Source: an uncultured Bacteroides sp. (GTDB taxonomy: Bacteria; Bacteroidota; Bacteroidia; Bacteroidales; Bacteroidaceae). Taken from it: DNA of 64,000 nucleotides. Under the pieces are notes generated by a model that worked only from the letters and a program-made list of their open reading frames with translations, did no database searches and was not told where the DNA came from. Shown here one piece after another: positions 25,959 through 33,184 of this stretch. Both the position numbers and the translations under genes were made by a program. Every line of letters starts with the position of its first letter. Positions within the stretch are counted from its first letter, which is position 1. The stretch lies in contig CASFQC010000003.1 of NCBI GenBank assembly GCA_949296415.1, positions 23,709 through 87,708 on the forward strand, written 5' to 3'.

Positions 25959-26639
25959 TTATGGTTGTGCCTTTTCGTCATCTTGCAAAGAAAGGCTTTC
26001 TATGCCGGTCACATGCAGCACCTTGTCATAACCCTCGGCAAAGCCACCGTCCGGCTTTCCCATGTCGGCCACTTGCAAGCGGGCACGCACAGGCTTCCCG
26101 TTCTTGATTCCTCCGGTAATGCGGTCATACCGGCGGTACAGGCTGTCCGTCTTATCCACAATCCAATACCTGCAAGTATCTCCATCCACCGTCAGGCTGC
26201 GCGTCTCATGGCCTATGACCAGTATGCCCTCCACGGTTTCCGGCGTTTGAACCGGAAGAGCCTGACTCTCTGGCACGGTATTCTCCCCTTTGCCTCCGCT
26301 CCTGGCATAAGCCAGCCTCAGCTGTCCCTTTTTCAGCACCAGGCTGTCTGCGGTAAGTTTTTCAATGGCCAGTGTGTCTGTAAACGCTATTGTCTGGCGG
26401 TTGCCTATGCTCGTGCCGGACAGTATCAGCTGGCCGTCCTGTTCTTTCCACGCCGTGTAAGACAAAGTGGCCATATTGACCGAGCTTGCTTTCCCGCCGG
26501 CCTCCAGAATGAAGCCCTGCCGGTGCTGGGGCATACCCGGAACAGGCTGCACCCAGGTTCCCGCCAAGTTCACACTCTCGCCGCATGCGGACAGGAGAAT
26601 AGCCGATATTCCAGCCAAAATCATTTTCCTTTTTTCCAT
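25959..26639 (-). CDS. Lipocalin-like lipoprotein
   Basis: The 226-residue product has a lipobox LSAC with cysteine at residue 19, then AGTWVQPVPGMPQHRQGF, the G-x-W opening of lipocalin-like folds. The first half (about 25-115) is a beta-rich single-barrel candidate. After a short linker rich in P, E and Q (about 118-135), a second beta-rich part GILVIGHETRSLTVDGDTCRYWIVD resembles an OB-type domain. This two-domain layout is seen in Bacteroidetes lipoproteins annotated as lipocalin family or NlpE-like, but I am not certain of the family. It is monocistronic, divergent from the GH76 gene, with a -7 box 33 bp upstream. Confidence 0.6.
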   Translation of the reverse strand: MEKRKMILAGISAILLSACGESVNLAGTWVQPVPGMPQHRQGFILEAGGKASSVNMATLSYTAWKEQDGQLILSGTSIGNRQTIAFTDTLAIEKLTADSLVLKKGQLRLAYARSGGKGENTVPESQALPVQTPETVEGILVIGHETRSLTVDGDTCRYWIVDKTDSLYRRYDRITGGIKNGKPVRARLQVADMGKPDGGFAEGYDKVLHVTGIESLSLQDDEKAQP

Positions 26640-26671
26640 ATCTGTCTTATGTCACATATATTAATGTGTCG

Positions 26672-26679
26672 CAAAAATA
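26672..26679 (-). promoter_or_regulatory. Candidate promoter for the lipocalin-like lipoprotein
   Basis: Minus-strand TATTTTTG (-7) with a TTTG at 26703-26706, spaced 23 bp; slightly longer than the usual 19-21 bp. Confidence 0.45.
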
Positions 26680-26776
26680 GGTAAAAAGCAGAAGCCGGGA
26701 TACAAACCCTTTTAAAAAAAGTAGAGCCCCAAGGAATTGCCCTTATCGTCCGATGGCCATTCCCTTTTCACCATTC

Positions 26777-27061
26777 TGACACTTTACAAACTTTAACACA
26801 AATGCAACCCTTCTTTCCGCCCAAAGGAAGAGCCGGTGGAAAAGAACGCAGGATTTTTCGGCATATCATCCTACAACACAAAAAGATAAGCCAAAATTTA
26901 ACACTTCAGAACGTCCCACCACGCACGGAAAATGACAGGAAAAAACCGGGAAAATCCACTCCGGAGACGGACAACATAACAAACGCCGGCCGATGACAGG
27001 TCATCAGTACGGTGGAAACAGGTCGGCAGCACGGTGGAAACGGGTCATTACCGAACAGGAA
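26777..27061 (+). repeat. Dispersed intergenic element, copy A (partner 40735-41041)
   Basis: The head TGACACTTTACAAA then C then TTTAACACAAATGC differs from copy B at one base of 29. TTTAACACTTCAG recurs at exactly the same offset in both copies (26897-26909 here, 95 bp after the ATG). The tail consists of three 22-bp tandem units starting at 26996, 27018 and 27040, of the form ACAGGTC followed by a variable part and GGTGGAA. The element lies in the divergent gap between the lipocalin-like lipoprotein and the GH76 gene. Copy B lies in another divergent gap, in the same orientation. Confidence 0.8.
26802..26996 (+). CDS. Possible 64-residue basic protein inside element A
   Basis: An ATG 25 bp into the element opens a frame for MQPFFPPKGRAGGKERRIFR and 44 further residues, ending NAGR. 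It aligns without a gap to the first 64 residues of the frame in copy B, with 29 identities; shared residues include FPPKG, GGK, RR, FRH, LTLQ and AGR. At nine of the identical residues the codons differ silently (for example AAA/AAG, CAT/CAC, GAG/GAA), which hints at selection on protein. The product would be strongly basic, perhaps nucleic-acid binding. It could also be an accident of an RNA or DNA repeat; no clear ribosome-binding site is seen. Confidence 0.3.
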   Translation: MQPFFPPKGRAGGKERRIFRHIILQHKKISQNLTLQNVPPRTENDRKKPGKSTPETDNITNAGR

Positions 27062-27324
27062 TAGCATGAAAAAGACAAGAACTGAAAGAATTTCATTACA
27101 TACGTTAACATATCAAAACAATATAGACCATTATGACACCTCATATTTTACACAAAACAACATTTCACACCACCCTTTTCCCTATTTTGGAGAAAACCGG
27201 AAAAATGAGGTGTAAGCGGAAAATGCGAAAACCATACAAAGTGAAAGAGGAAAGAGGATGGAGGCGACAAGGCGTTCCGACACAAAAGCGGGACTGGCAA
27301 AACAGTTAAAAAGCATAAACACGC

Positions 27325-27354
27325 TTTGCGAACAGCGCGGAAATGCTACATTTG
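27325..27354 (+). promoter_or_regulatory. Bacteroidetes-type promoter of the GH76 gene
   Basis: TTTG at 27325-27328 and TACATTTG at 27347-27354 are separated by 18 bp, close to the TTTG-N19-21-TAnnTTTG consensus. The start codon is 55 bp downstream. This is the best-formed promoter in the window. Confidence 0.7.
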
Positions 27355-27409
27355 CAGACGACATTCTAAATATTACCTAATTTATTATCAAAAAAACAAA
27401 CGAAGAACT

Positions 27410-28894
27410 ATGAACACAAAAAGATTCCTGCAAACCGGCGCGTTCGCACTGGCCATGGCCTTCGCGCTGGGCGCATGTGGAGACGATGAAGAGACGACAC
27501 CCGTACCCGAAACACCCGGACAGACCGAAGAGCCTGAGGAAGTCTACGTGGCTCCCGTCACCAAGTTAGAGGCCGAACAGACCACCAAGGCCAACGAACT
27601 GCAAGTAAGCTGGACCAAACCCGGCGATGCCGCCATGGTGGAAATAGCCTGGTGGAAAGACGGCACGGAAGCAGAAACTGCCGAGAAAGAGAATGTTCTG
27701 TATAACAACACCCTGCTGGTGAAAGTGTCCGAATACGGACTGTGGCACATCGCCGCCACCGCCATAGACAACTACGGACACCGCTCGGAACCTACAGAAA
27801 TTACCGCCACCCCGCGAGAGACCGACATACCTTTCAGCTGGTCTGCCATGGCTGACAGTTGCACGTACGTGCTGATAGAACAGTTCATGGACAAGCAGCG
27901 GGGCACGTTCTGGAGCACACCGAACGACGTGTCACACAGTTCGGGCAATATCTACTGGCAACAGGCACACGCCATGGACGTGGTGGTCTATGCCTACGAA
28001 CGCATCAAAGACACCGACCCCGAACGGGCTGCCACCTACGAGAGATACTTCCAGTCGTGGTACGCCAACGATGCCAACAACTACAACAACGACCCCAATG
28101 ACCCCACCGGGTTCCTGAACGACTTTACCGACGATATGTGCTGGATATGCCTCACCCTGCTGCACATGACCGAGGCCACCGGCGACGCGCAGTATGCCGA
28201 GACGGCCAAGCAGGTGTATGACGACTACATCATAACCCGTGCATGGACCGACGACAAAGGCACCGGCCTGCCCTGGAAGAACAACAACAACGGGCGCAAC
28301 GCCTGCACCAACTCCCCCGGCTGCCTCATCGCCGCCAAGCTGCACCTGCGCTACGGAGACCAGAAATACCTGGATGACGCAAAGATGCTCTATGACTACA
28401 TGACGACCAACTATCCGCTGAAAGACCCCAATGACGGACGCGTGGAGGAACCGCCTCTGACCTACACACAGGGCACCTTCGGCGAGGCTTGCCGCAGACT
28501 GTACCACATCACCGGTGAGGCCAAGTACATGCGCATGGCTGAAAGGGTGATAAAATATGCCGCCACCGACGGACGTTGCCTCCAGGACGGGCTGTTGCGC
28601 CATGAGGGCACCAGCATGGACCAGAGCATATTCAAGGCCGTGTACATACCCTACGCCGTGAACCTGACACTGGACGAGAATGCCATGTATGACGTGCGCA
28701 CCACGCTGAAAGCCTTCATAGAGAAGAACGCCGAAGCCCTGCGCACACACATGGACCGCCGCGCATGGCCGGAAATGTACTGCGACTATTTCTGGGGCAC
28801 CACCTTCACCAGCGGCATCGCCTCTATGGGAGCGCAGACCAGCGGAGCCTCGCTCATGGAAGGCATGGCCAGACTGGAAGCCGCTGAAGAATAG
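27410..28894 (+). CDS. Glycoside hydrolase family 76-like lipoprotein (alpha-1,6-mannanase family)
   Basis: Surface or periplasmic lipoprotein likely to cut alpha-mannan backbones. I start it at ATG 27410, which gives a lipobox LGAC with cysteine at residue 23; the frame runs 28 codons further upstream without signal character. An acidic linker rich in T, E and P is followed by a beta-sandwich of fibronectin/Ig type (about 50-135). The catalytic alpha/alpha barrel starts near residue 148. The paired aspartates D241-D242 (FTDDMCW followed by LLHMTEATGD) fit the GH76 catalytic pair; TYTQGTFGEACRRLYHITGE near 355-375 is another family block. It stands alone with its own promoter and terminator, without SusCD partners. 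Confidence 0.82.
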   Translation: MNTKRFLQTGAFALAMAFALGACGDDEETTPVPETPGQTEEPEEVYVAPVTKLEAEQTTKANELQVSWTKPGDAAMVEIAWWKDGTEAETAEKENVLYNNTLLVKVSEYGLWHIAATAIDNYGHRSEPTEITATPRETDIPFSWSAMADSCTYVLIEQFMDKQRGTFWSTPNDVSHSSGNIYWQQAHAMDVVVYAYERIKDTDPERAATYERYFQSWYANDANNYNNDPNDPTGFLNDFTDDMCWICLTLLHMTEATGDAQYAETAKQVYDDYIITRAWTDDKGTGLPWKNNNNGRNACTNSPGCLIAAKLHLRYGDQKYLDDAKMLYDYMTTNYPLKDPNDGRVEEPPLTYTQGTFGEACRRLYHITGEAKYMRMAERVIKYAATDGRCLQDGLLRHEGTSMDQSIFKAVYIPYAVNLTLDENAMYDVRTTLKAFIEKNAEALRTHMDRRAWPEMYCDYFWGTTFTSGIASMGAQTSGASLMEGMARLEAAEE

Positions 28895-28920
28895 TCTACA
28901 GACAGCCTCCACATCATAAG

Positions 28921-28974
28921 GAGAGGGTACGGACAATGTGCGGGACACGCACGGAGTCCGTGCCCTCTCTTTTT
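28921..28974 (+). terminator. Rho-independent terminator of the GH76 gene
   Basis: GAGAGGGTACGGAC (28921-28934) pairs with GTCCGTGCCCTCTC (28956-28969) with one G-T wobble, followed directly by TTTTT. It begins 26 bp after the stop codon. Confidence 0.85.
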
Positions 28975-28983
28975 AGCCTGTTA

Positions 28984-29069
28984 TGCATAAATATGCAAAA
29001 TATCCTGCATATTTATGCAGTATTCACCAAAATATGCCTACTTTTGCAGCGTTTATGTATAAATATACA
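28984..29069 (+). promoter_or_regulatory. Three ARG-box-like palindromes upstream of argR
   Basis: TGCATAAATATGCA (28984-28997), TGCATATTTATGCA (29006-29019) and TGTATAAATATACA (29056-29069) are AT-rich 14-bp palindromes like the ARG box. The first two are 22 bp apart centre to centre, two helical turns, as in known operator pairs bound by the ArgR hexamer. The third ends 2 bp before the argR ATG. They flank the -7 box at 29039-29046, so ArgR bound with arginine should block its own promoter. Confidence 0.8.
29039..29046 (+). promoter_or_regulatory. -7 box of the argR operon promoter
   Basis: TACTTTTG matches TAnnTTTG, 26 bp before the start codon and between the ARG-box pair and the third box. 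A -33 TTTG is not obvious; the ARG boxes occupy that region. Confidence 0.6.
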
Positions 29070-29071
29070 AG

Positions 29072-29569
29072 ATGAGAACAAATAAAGGAGAACGCTGGAA
29101 CGCCATAAAGGCCATTGTGACCAACCGGAAAGTGACCTCTCAGGAAGAACTGCAGGCCGAGCTGGAGAGGCAAGGCATACAAATGACACAGGCCACCCTG
29201 TCGCGCGACATAAAGGAAATGAAGATGGCCAAAGTAGCCGATACGGAAGGAAAATATTTCTATGCCCTGCCCGACAGTGCCGCCTACAGGCATACGGCCT
29301 ACCACTCGCCCAGCCAGGTACTGATGAACAACGGGTTCGTGTCGCTGCACTTTTCGGGCAATCTGGCCGTCATGCGCACCCGTCCCGGATATGCCAGCAG
29401 CATGGCCTATGACATAGACCGGCAAGAATGCCCCCTGATACTGGGCACCGTAGCCGGAGATGACACCATACTGATGGTACTGCACGAAAAAGCCTCGCAA
29501 CAGGACGTAAACGCTTTCCTGGCACAAATCATTCCCGACCTGCGGAAACGCATGGCAGGACAAGAATAA
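29072..29569 (+). CDS. argR: Arginine repressor
   Basis: Arginine-sensing DNA-binding regulator. The 165-residue protein has the winged-helix N-terminal domain (GERWNAIKAIVTNRKVTSQEEL, then ATLSRDIKEMKMAKV, the recognition helix, near residues 45-60) and a C-terminal hexamerisation/arginine-binding domain in which GTVAGDDTILMVL (about 128-140) contains the GDD-like arginine-binding segment. It is the first gene of the arginine cluster, followed after 59 bp by the GNAT gene. Three palindromes in its leader indicate autoregulation, and the whole cluster is probably under its control. Confidence 0.94.
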   Translation: MRTNKGERWNAIKAIVTNRKVTSQEELQAELERQGIQMTQATLSRDIKEMKMAKVADTEGKYFYALPDSAAYRHTAYHSPSQVLMNNGFVSLHFSGNLAVMRTRPGYASSMAYDIDRQECPLILGTVAGDDTILMVLHEKASQQDVNAFLAQIIPDLRKRMAGQE

Positions 29570-29628
29570 GAAAAGGAATACATATTATATATATAAAGCA
29601 GACTGCAACAGACAAGAACAACAAAAAA

Positions 29629-30186
29629 ATGGACGTAAAACAGATTGATGTGATGGTGGCCGATGCCTCACACGAAGTTTATGTGGACACCATTCTCGAC
29701 ACCATCCGCGAAGCCGCCAAGAAACGCGGCACCGGCATAGCCGAACGCACACACGAGTATCTGGCCACCAAGATGAAGGAAGGCAAAGCCATCATAGCCC
29801 TCAACGGCGAAGAGTTTGCCGGATTCACCTACATAGAAAGCTGGGGAAACAAGCAGTATGTGGCCACGTCGGGCCTCATCGTACACCCCAAATACCAAGG
29901 CATAGGACTGGCCAAGCGCATAAAGCAAGCCTCCTTCCGGCTGGCAAGGCTGCGGTGGCCGTGGGCCAAGATATTCAGCCTGACAAGCGGCGCGGCCGTC
30001 ATGAAGATGAACACCGAACTGGGCTACGTGCCCGTGACCTTCAATGAGCTGACAGACGACGACGCCTTCTGGAAAGGCTGCGAAGGGTGCATCAACCACG
30101 ACATCCTGATGGCCAAGAACCGCAAGTTCTGCATCTGCACGGCCATGCTCTATGACCCGGCACTGCATCAGGAAGACAATATTTAA
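29629..30186 (+). CDS. GNAT acyltransferase in the arginine operon; candidate first enzyme of the pathway
   Basis: The 185-residue protein has a single GNAT domain. Motif A is LIVHPKYQGIGLAKRIKQ near residues 83-100, with the QGIGLA acyl-CoA-binding loop. GYVPVTFNELTDDDAFW follows, and then a cysteine-rich segment CEGCINHD...KFCICTAML near the C-terminus. It lies between argR and argG, and no argA or argJ is in view. Bacteroides are known to use succinylated arginine intermediates in later steps, so this enzyme is a good candidate for N-acyl- (acetyl- or succinyl-) glutamate synthesis. That role is inferred from context only. Confidence 0.8.
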   Translation: MDVKQIDVMVADASHEVYVDTILDTIREAAKKRGTGIAERTHEYLATKMKEGKAIIALNGEEFAGFTYIESWGNKQYVATSGLIVHPKYQGIGLAKRIKQASFRLARLRWPWAKIFSLTSGAAVMKMNTELGYVPVTFNELTDDDAFWKGCEGCINHDILMAKNRKFCICTAMLYDPALHQEDNI

Positions 30187-30338
30187 ATGAAGAATGAAGA
30201 ACGAAGAATGAAGAATTCCATGCGGACTCTGCATTCTTTCACTCCATCCTTTCATTATATATTAAATAGAATATAAACCATCAGAAGAAGAATGAGGAGC
30301 GCACGAGCATTCTTCATTATGCATTCTTAATTCTTCAT
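30186..30338. repeat. GAATGAAG-type inverted repeat pair between the GNAT gene and argG
   Basis: A 33-bp left part (30186-30218) starts in the GNAT stop codon and is identical to 32770-32802. The right part (30308-30338) carries CATTCTTCATTATGCATTC and TTAATTCTTCAT, the opposite orientation. About 90 bp of AT-rich sequence lies between them. argG starts 9 bp after the repeat. Confidence 0.8.
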
Positions 30339-30347
30339 CAAAACGAT

Positions 30348-31556
30348 ATGGACAAAAAGAAAGTAGTAGTCGCATTCAGCGGCGGGCTGGACACCTCGTT
30401 CACCGTGATGTATCTGGCCAAGGAGAAAGGATACGAAGTGCATGCGGCCTGCGCCAACACGGGCGGATTCAGTGCCGAACAACTCAAGACGAATGAGGAG
30501 AACGCCTATAAGCTGGGCGCCACCAAATACGTTACCCTTGACGTGACGCACGAGTATTACGAGAAGAGCCTGAAGTACATGGTCTATGGCAACGTGTTGC
30601 GCAACGGCACCTATCCCATTTCGGTCAGCTCCGAACGCATCTTCCAGGCACTGGCCATCGCACGCTATGCCAACGAAATCGGTGCCGATGCCATCGCCCA
30701 CGGTTCTACGGGTGCGGGCAACGACCAGGTACGCTTCGACATGACGTTCCTGGTGATGGCACCGGGCGTGGAAATCATTACTTTGACCCGCGACATGGCT
30801 CTGAGCCGTCAGGAAGAGATAGACTACCTGAACAAGCACGGCTTTGCCGCCGACTTCGCCAAGCTGAAATATTCTTATAATGTAGGCATCTGGGGCACCA
30901 GCATCTGCGGAGGTGAAATTCTGGACTCGGCACAGGGCTTGCCGGAGACGGCTTACCTGAAGCACTGCACCAAGGAGGGCACCGAGCAGCTGAAGCTGAC
31001 CTTCGAGCAGGGAGAGTTGAAAGCCATCAACGGTGAGCGTTTCGACGACCCCATCAAGGCCATTCAGAAAGTAGAAGAGATTGGAGCAGCCTACGCCATC
31101 GGCCGCGACATGCACGTGGGCGACACCATCATCGGTATCAAGGGCCGCGTAGGCTTCGAGGCTGCCGCTCCGATGCTGATTATCGGTGCGCACCGCTTCT
31201 TAGAGAAATATACACTGAGCAAATGGCAGCAGTACTGGAAAGACCAGGTGGCCAACTGGTACGGCATGTTCCTCCACGAGAGCGAATACCTGGAACCGGT
31301 AATGCGCGACATCGAGGCGATGCTGACTTCCAGCCAACGCAACGTGAACGGCACCGCTATTCTGGAACTTCGTCCTTATGGCTTCCACACCGTCGGCGTG
31401 GAAAGCGCGGACGACTTGGTGAAGAACAAGTTCGGTGAGTATGGCGAGATGCAGAAGGGTTGGACGGCTGAGGATGCCAAAGGCTTCATCAAGGTTCTTT
31501 CGACTCCACTTCGCGCTTATTACGCCGGACACAAGGACGAGTTGAACAATATTTAA
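30348..31556 (+). CDS. argG: Argininosuccinate synthase
   Basis: Joins citrulline and aspartate with ATP in the cytosol. The N-terminus KKKVVVAFSGGLDTSFTVMYL carries the PP-loop SGGLDTS at about residues 11-17. GSTGAGNDQVRFDMTF near residue 121 and YNVGIWGTSICGGE near residue 178 are substrate-binding blocks. At 402 residues it is full length. The gene follows a repeat-filled 161-bp spacer after the GNAT gene and is 5 bp before the small pspC-like gene. Codon choice in the 3' half seems plainer (more GAA/AAG, fewer rare codons) than in neighbours, in keeping with high expression. Confidence 0.96.
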   Translation: MDKKKVVVAFSGGLDTSFTVMYLAKEKGYEVHAACANTGGFSAEQLKTNEENAYKLGATKYVTLDVTHEYYEKSLKYMVYGNVLRNGTYPISVSSERIFQALAIARYANEIGADAIAHGSTGAGNDQVRFDMTFLVMAPGVEIITLTRDMALSRQEEIDYLNKHGFAADFAKLKYSYNVGIWGTSICGGEILDSAQGLPETAYLKHCTKEGTEQLKLTFEQGELKAINGERFDDPIKAIQKVEEIGAAYAIGRDMHVGDTIIGIKGRVGFEAAAPMLIIGAHRFLEKYTLSKWQQYWKDQVANWYGMFLHESEYLEPVMRDIEAMLTSSQRNVNGTAILELRPYGFHTVGVESADDLVKNKFGEYGEMQKGWTAEDAKGFIKVLSTPLRAYYAGHKDELNNI

Positions 31557-31561
31557 AGAAT

Positions 31562-31765
31562 ATGAGCGAAACAAAAAGACTGACTCGGTCTTATACCGGT
31601 CGGATGGTTGCCGGAGTTTGTGCCGGCATTGCCGCTTATTTCGGGTGGGATGTTACCGTGTTACGGATTGTTTACGCTTTGGCTACCATTTTTACAGCTT
31701 TTGCGGGCGTGCCGGTGTATATCATTCTTTGGATTGTCATGCCACAAGAAAGGAAAACCGTATGA
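31562..31765 (+). CDS. Small PspC-domain membrane protein
   Basis: The 67-residue protein is a single PspC domain: RLTRSYTGRMVAGVCAGIAAYFG followed by WDVTVLRIVYALATIFT and a hydrophobic segment VPVYIILWIVMPQE. This domain is found alone or fused in many bacteria; in enterobacteria PspC responds to membrane stress. Here it is 5 bp after argG and 37 bp before argC, so it is co-transcribed with arginine genes, with no obvious metabolic link. It may report on membrane state or be a passenger. Family call is firm, role unknown. Confidence 0.88.
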   Translation: MSETKRLTRSYTGRMVAGVCAGIAAYFGWDVTVLRIVYALATIFTAFAGVPVYIILWIVMPQERKTV

Positions 31766-31802
31766 CCAGCAAAATCCATCACCGATAAATTTAAATAAGG
31801 AT

Positions 31803-32771
31803 ATGATAAAGATAGGAATCATAGGCGGCGCAGGCTATACCGCCGGCGAACTCATCCGCCTGCTCATCAACCATCCGGAAGCAGAGATAATCTTCATAAA
31901 CAGCGCCAGCAATGCAGGCAACCGCATTGCCGACGTACACGAGGGGCTGTACGGCGAGACCGACATGCGGTTCACCGACCAGCTTCCCCTGGACAAGATA
32001 GACTGCCTGTTCTTCTGCACCGCGCACGGCGACACCCGCAAATTCATGGACACCCACCAGCTGCCTCAGAATCTCAGGGTGATAGACCTCTCCATGGACT
32101 ACCGCCTGAAGGCTGAAGGAAACGACTTCGTCTACGGACTGCCGGAACTGAACCGCCGTGCCACCTGCACCGCACTCCACGTAGCCAATCCCGGATGCTT
32201 CGCCACCGCCATACAACTGGGACTGCTGCCACTGGCCAAGCACCTGATGCTGAACGACGACATCATGGTGAACGCCATCACGGGCAGCACCGGGGCGGGC
32301 GTTAAGCCGGGTGCCACAAGCCACTTCAGTTGGCGCAACAATAACCTGAGCGTCTACAAGGCGTTCGAACACCAGCACGTGCCCGAAATCCGACAGAGCC
32401 TGAAGCAACTGCAAAACAGCTTCAACTCCGCCATCGACTTCATCCCCTACCGGGGCGACTTCCCGCGCGGCATCTTCGCCACCATCGTGGTGAAGAACAA
32501 GTGCAGCATCGAGGAGCTGACGCGCATCTACGAGGAGTATTACGCCGAGGACTCCTTCACGCACCTCGTGGACAAGAACATCGACCTGAAGCAGGTGGTG
32601 AACACCAACAAGTGCCTCCTGCACCTGGAGAAGCACGGCGACAAGCTGCTCATCATCTCCTGCATTGACAATCTGCTGAAGGGCGCCAGCGGACAGGCCG
32701 TTCACAACATGAACCTGATGTTCAACCTGGAGGAGACGGTGGGACTGAGGCTGAAGCCAAGCGCGTTTTAA
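31803..32771 (+). CDS. argC: N-acyl-gamma-glutamyl-phosphate reductase
   Basis: NADPH-dependent reduction of N-acylglutamyl phosphate to the semialdehyde. I start it at ATG 31803 (MIKIGIIGGAGYTAGELIRL), which puts the NADP-binding GGAGYTAGEL at the usual N-terminal place; a longer frame upstream overlaps pspC in another phase and is not conserved in character. The catalytic cysteine is C132 in NPGCFATA. GAGVKPGATSHFSWRNNN near 165-182 and the C-terminal NLLKGASGQAVHNMNLM are family blocks. Its TAA overlaps the ATG of the next gene (TAATG). In Bacteroides the acyl group may be succinyl rather than acetyl. Confidence 0.95.
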   Translation: MIKIGIIGGAGYTAGELIRLLINHPEAEIIFINSASNAGNRIADVHEGLYGETDMRFTDQLPLDKIDCLFFCTAHGDTRKFMDTHQLPQNLRVIDLSMDYRLKAEGNDFVYGLPELNRRATCTALHVANPGCFATAIQLGLLPLAKHLMLNDDIMVNAITGSTGAGVKPGATSHFSWRNNNLSVYKAFEHQHVPEIRQSLKQLQNSFNSAIDFIPYRGDFPRGIFATIVVKNKCSIEELTRIYEEYYAEDSFTHLVDKNIDLKQVVNTNKCLLHLEKHGDKLLIISCIDNLLKGASGQAVHNMNLMFNLEETVGLRLKPSAF

Positions 32772-32802
32772 TGAAGAATGAAGAACGAAGAATGAAGAAT
32801 TC
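32770..32802. repeat. Left inverted repeat flanking the four-helix-bundle gene
   Basis: Identical over 33 bp to 30186-30218. Its last 16 bp, GAAGAATGAAGAATTC (32787-32802), are the exact inverse complement of 33183-33198 on the other side of the gene. It overlaps the argC stop and supplies the first codons of the following gene. Confidence 0.85.
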
Positions 32803-33184
32803 ACGCAACAGACGAGACTCATTGCTGCATGCCAAGAGCTATGCCTTTGCCCTGCGCATTGTGCGTATGGCCCGGTTTCTGCGTGAAGAGCAACAGGAAT
32901 TCATCCTGAGCAAACAGGTCCTTCGTTCCGGAACGGCCATCGGAGCTTTGGTACGCGAATCGGAATTTGCCCAAAGCCCGGCCGACTTCATTAACAAGTT
33001 AAGCGTGGCACTCAAAGAAGCCAACGAAACAGACTATTGGCTCTGCCTGCTGAAAGATTCCGGCTGCATCGACGCCCAATCGTTCGATAGCATGGAAACA
33101 GCCTGCGGCGAACTGATAGCCCTACTCATTGCAAGCATAAAAACAGTAAAAAACAATTTGAACAGGAACGACGATTCACACTGA
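32771..33184 (+). CDS. Four-helix-bundle protein of the S23/IVP family
   Basis: The 137-residue product contains SYAFALRIVRMARFL, LSKQVLRSGTAIGALVRESEFA and FINKLSVALKEANETDYWLCLL, the standard helices of the S23 family first noticed in 23S rRNA intervening sequences; the relative Avd protein works in diversity-generating retroelements. Function of stand-alone members is unknown. ATG 32771 overlaps the argC stop; a second ATG at 32792 removes residues encoded by the repeat (MKNEERR). Inverted repeats overlap both start and stop, so the gene looks like a small insertion cassette inside the arginine operon. No reverse transcriptase or rRNA is nearby. Confidence 0.85.
   Translation: MKNEERRMKNSRNRRDSLLHAKSYAFALRIVRMARFLREEQQEFILSKQVLRSGTAIGALVRESEFAQSPADFINKLSVALKEANETDYWLCLLKDSGCIDAQSFDSMETACGELIALLIASIKTVKNNLNRNDDSH

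Larger units (their letters stand above)
26640..27409. other. 770-bp divergent gap between lipoprotein and GH76 gene
   Basis: Holds the lipoprotein promoter (about 26672-26706), element A (26777-27061), an inverted pair ACACCTCAT/ATGAGGTGT (27136-27144, 27205-27213) and the GH76 promoter (27325-27354). The AT-rich part 27062-27324 shows nothing else I recognise. Confidence 0.6.

Noticed and set aside
26996-27061. CRISPR-like array in the 22-bp repeats
   Set aside because: The units are directly adjacent with no unique spacers, only three per site, and no cas gene is nearby.
32771-33184. Diversity-generating retroelement accessory protein (Avd)
   Set aside because: The four-helix fold is similar, but no reverse transcriptase, template repeat or variable repeat is present in the window.
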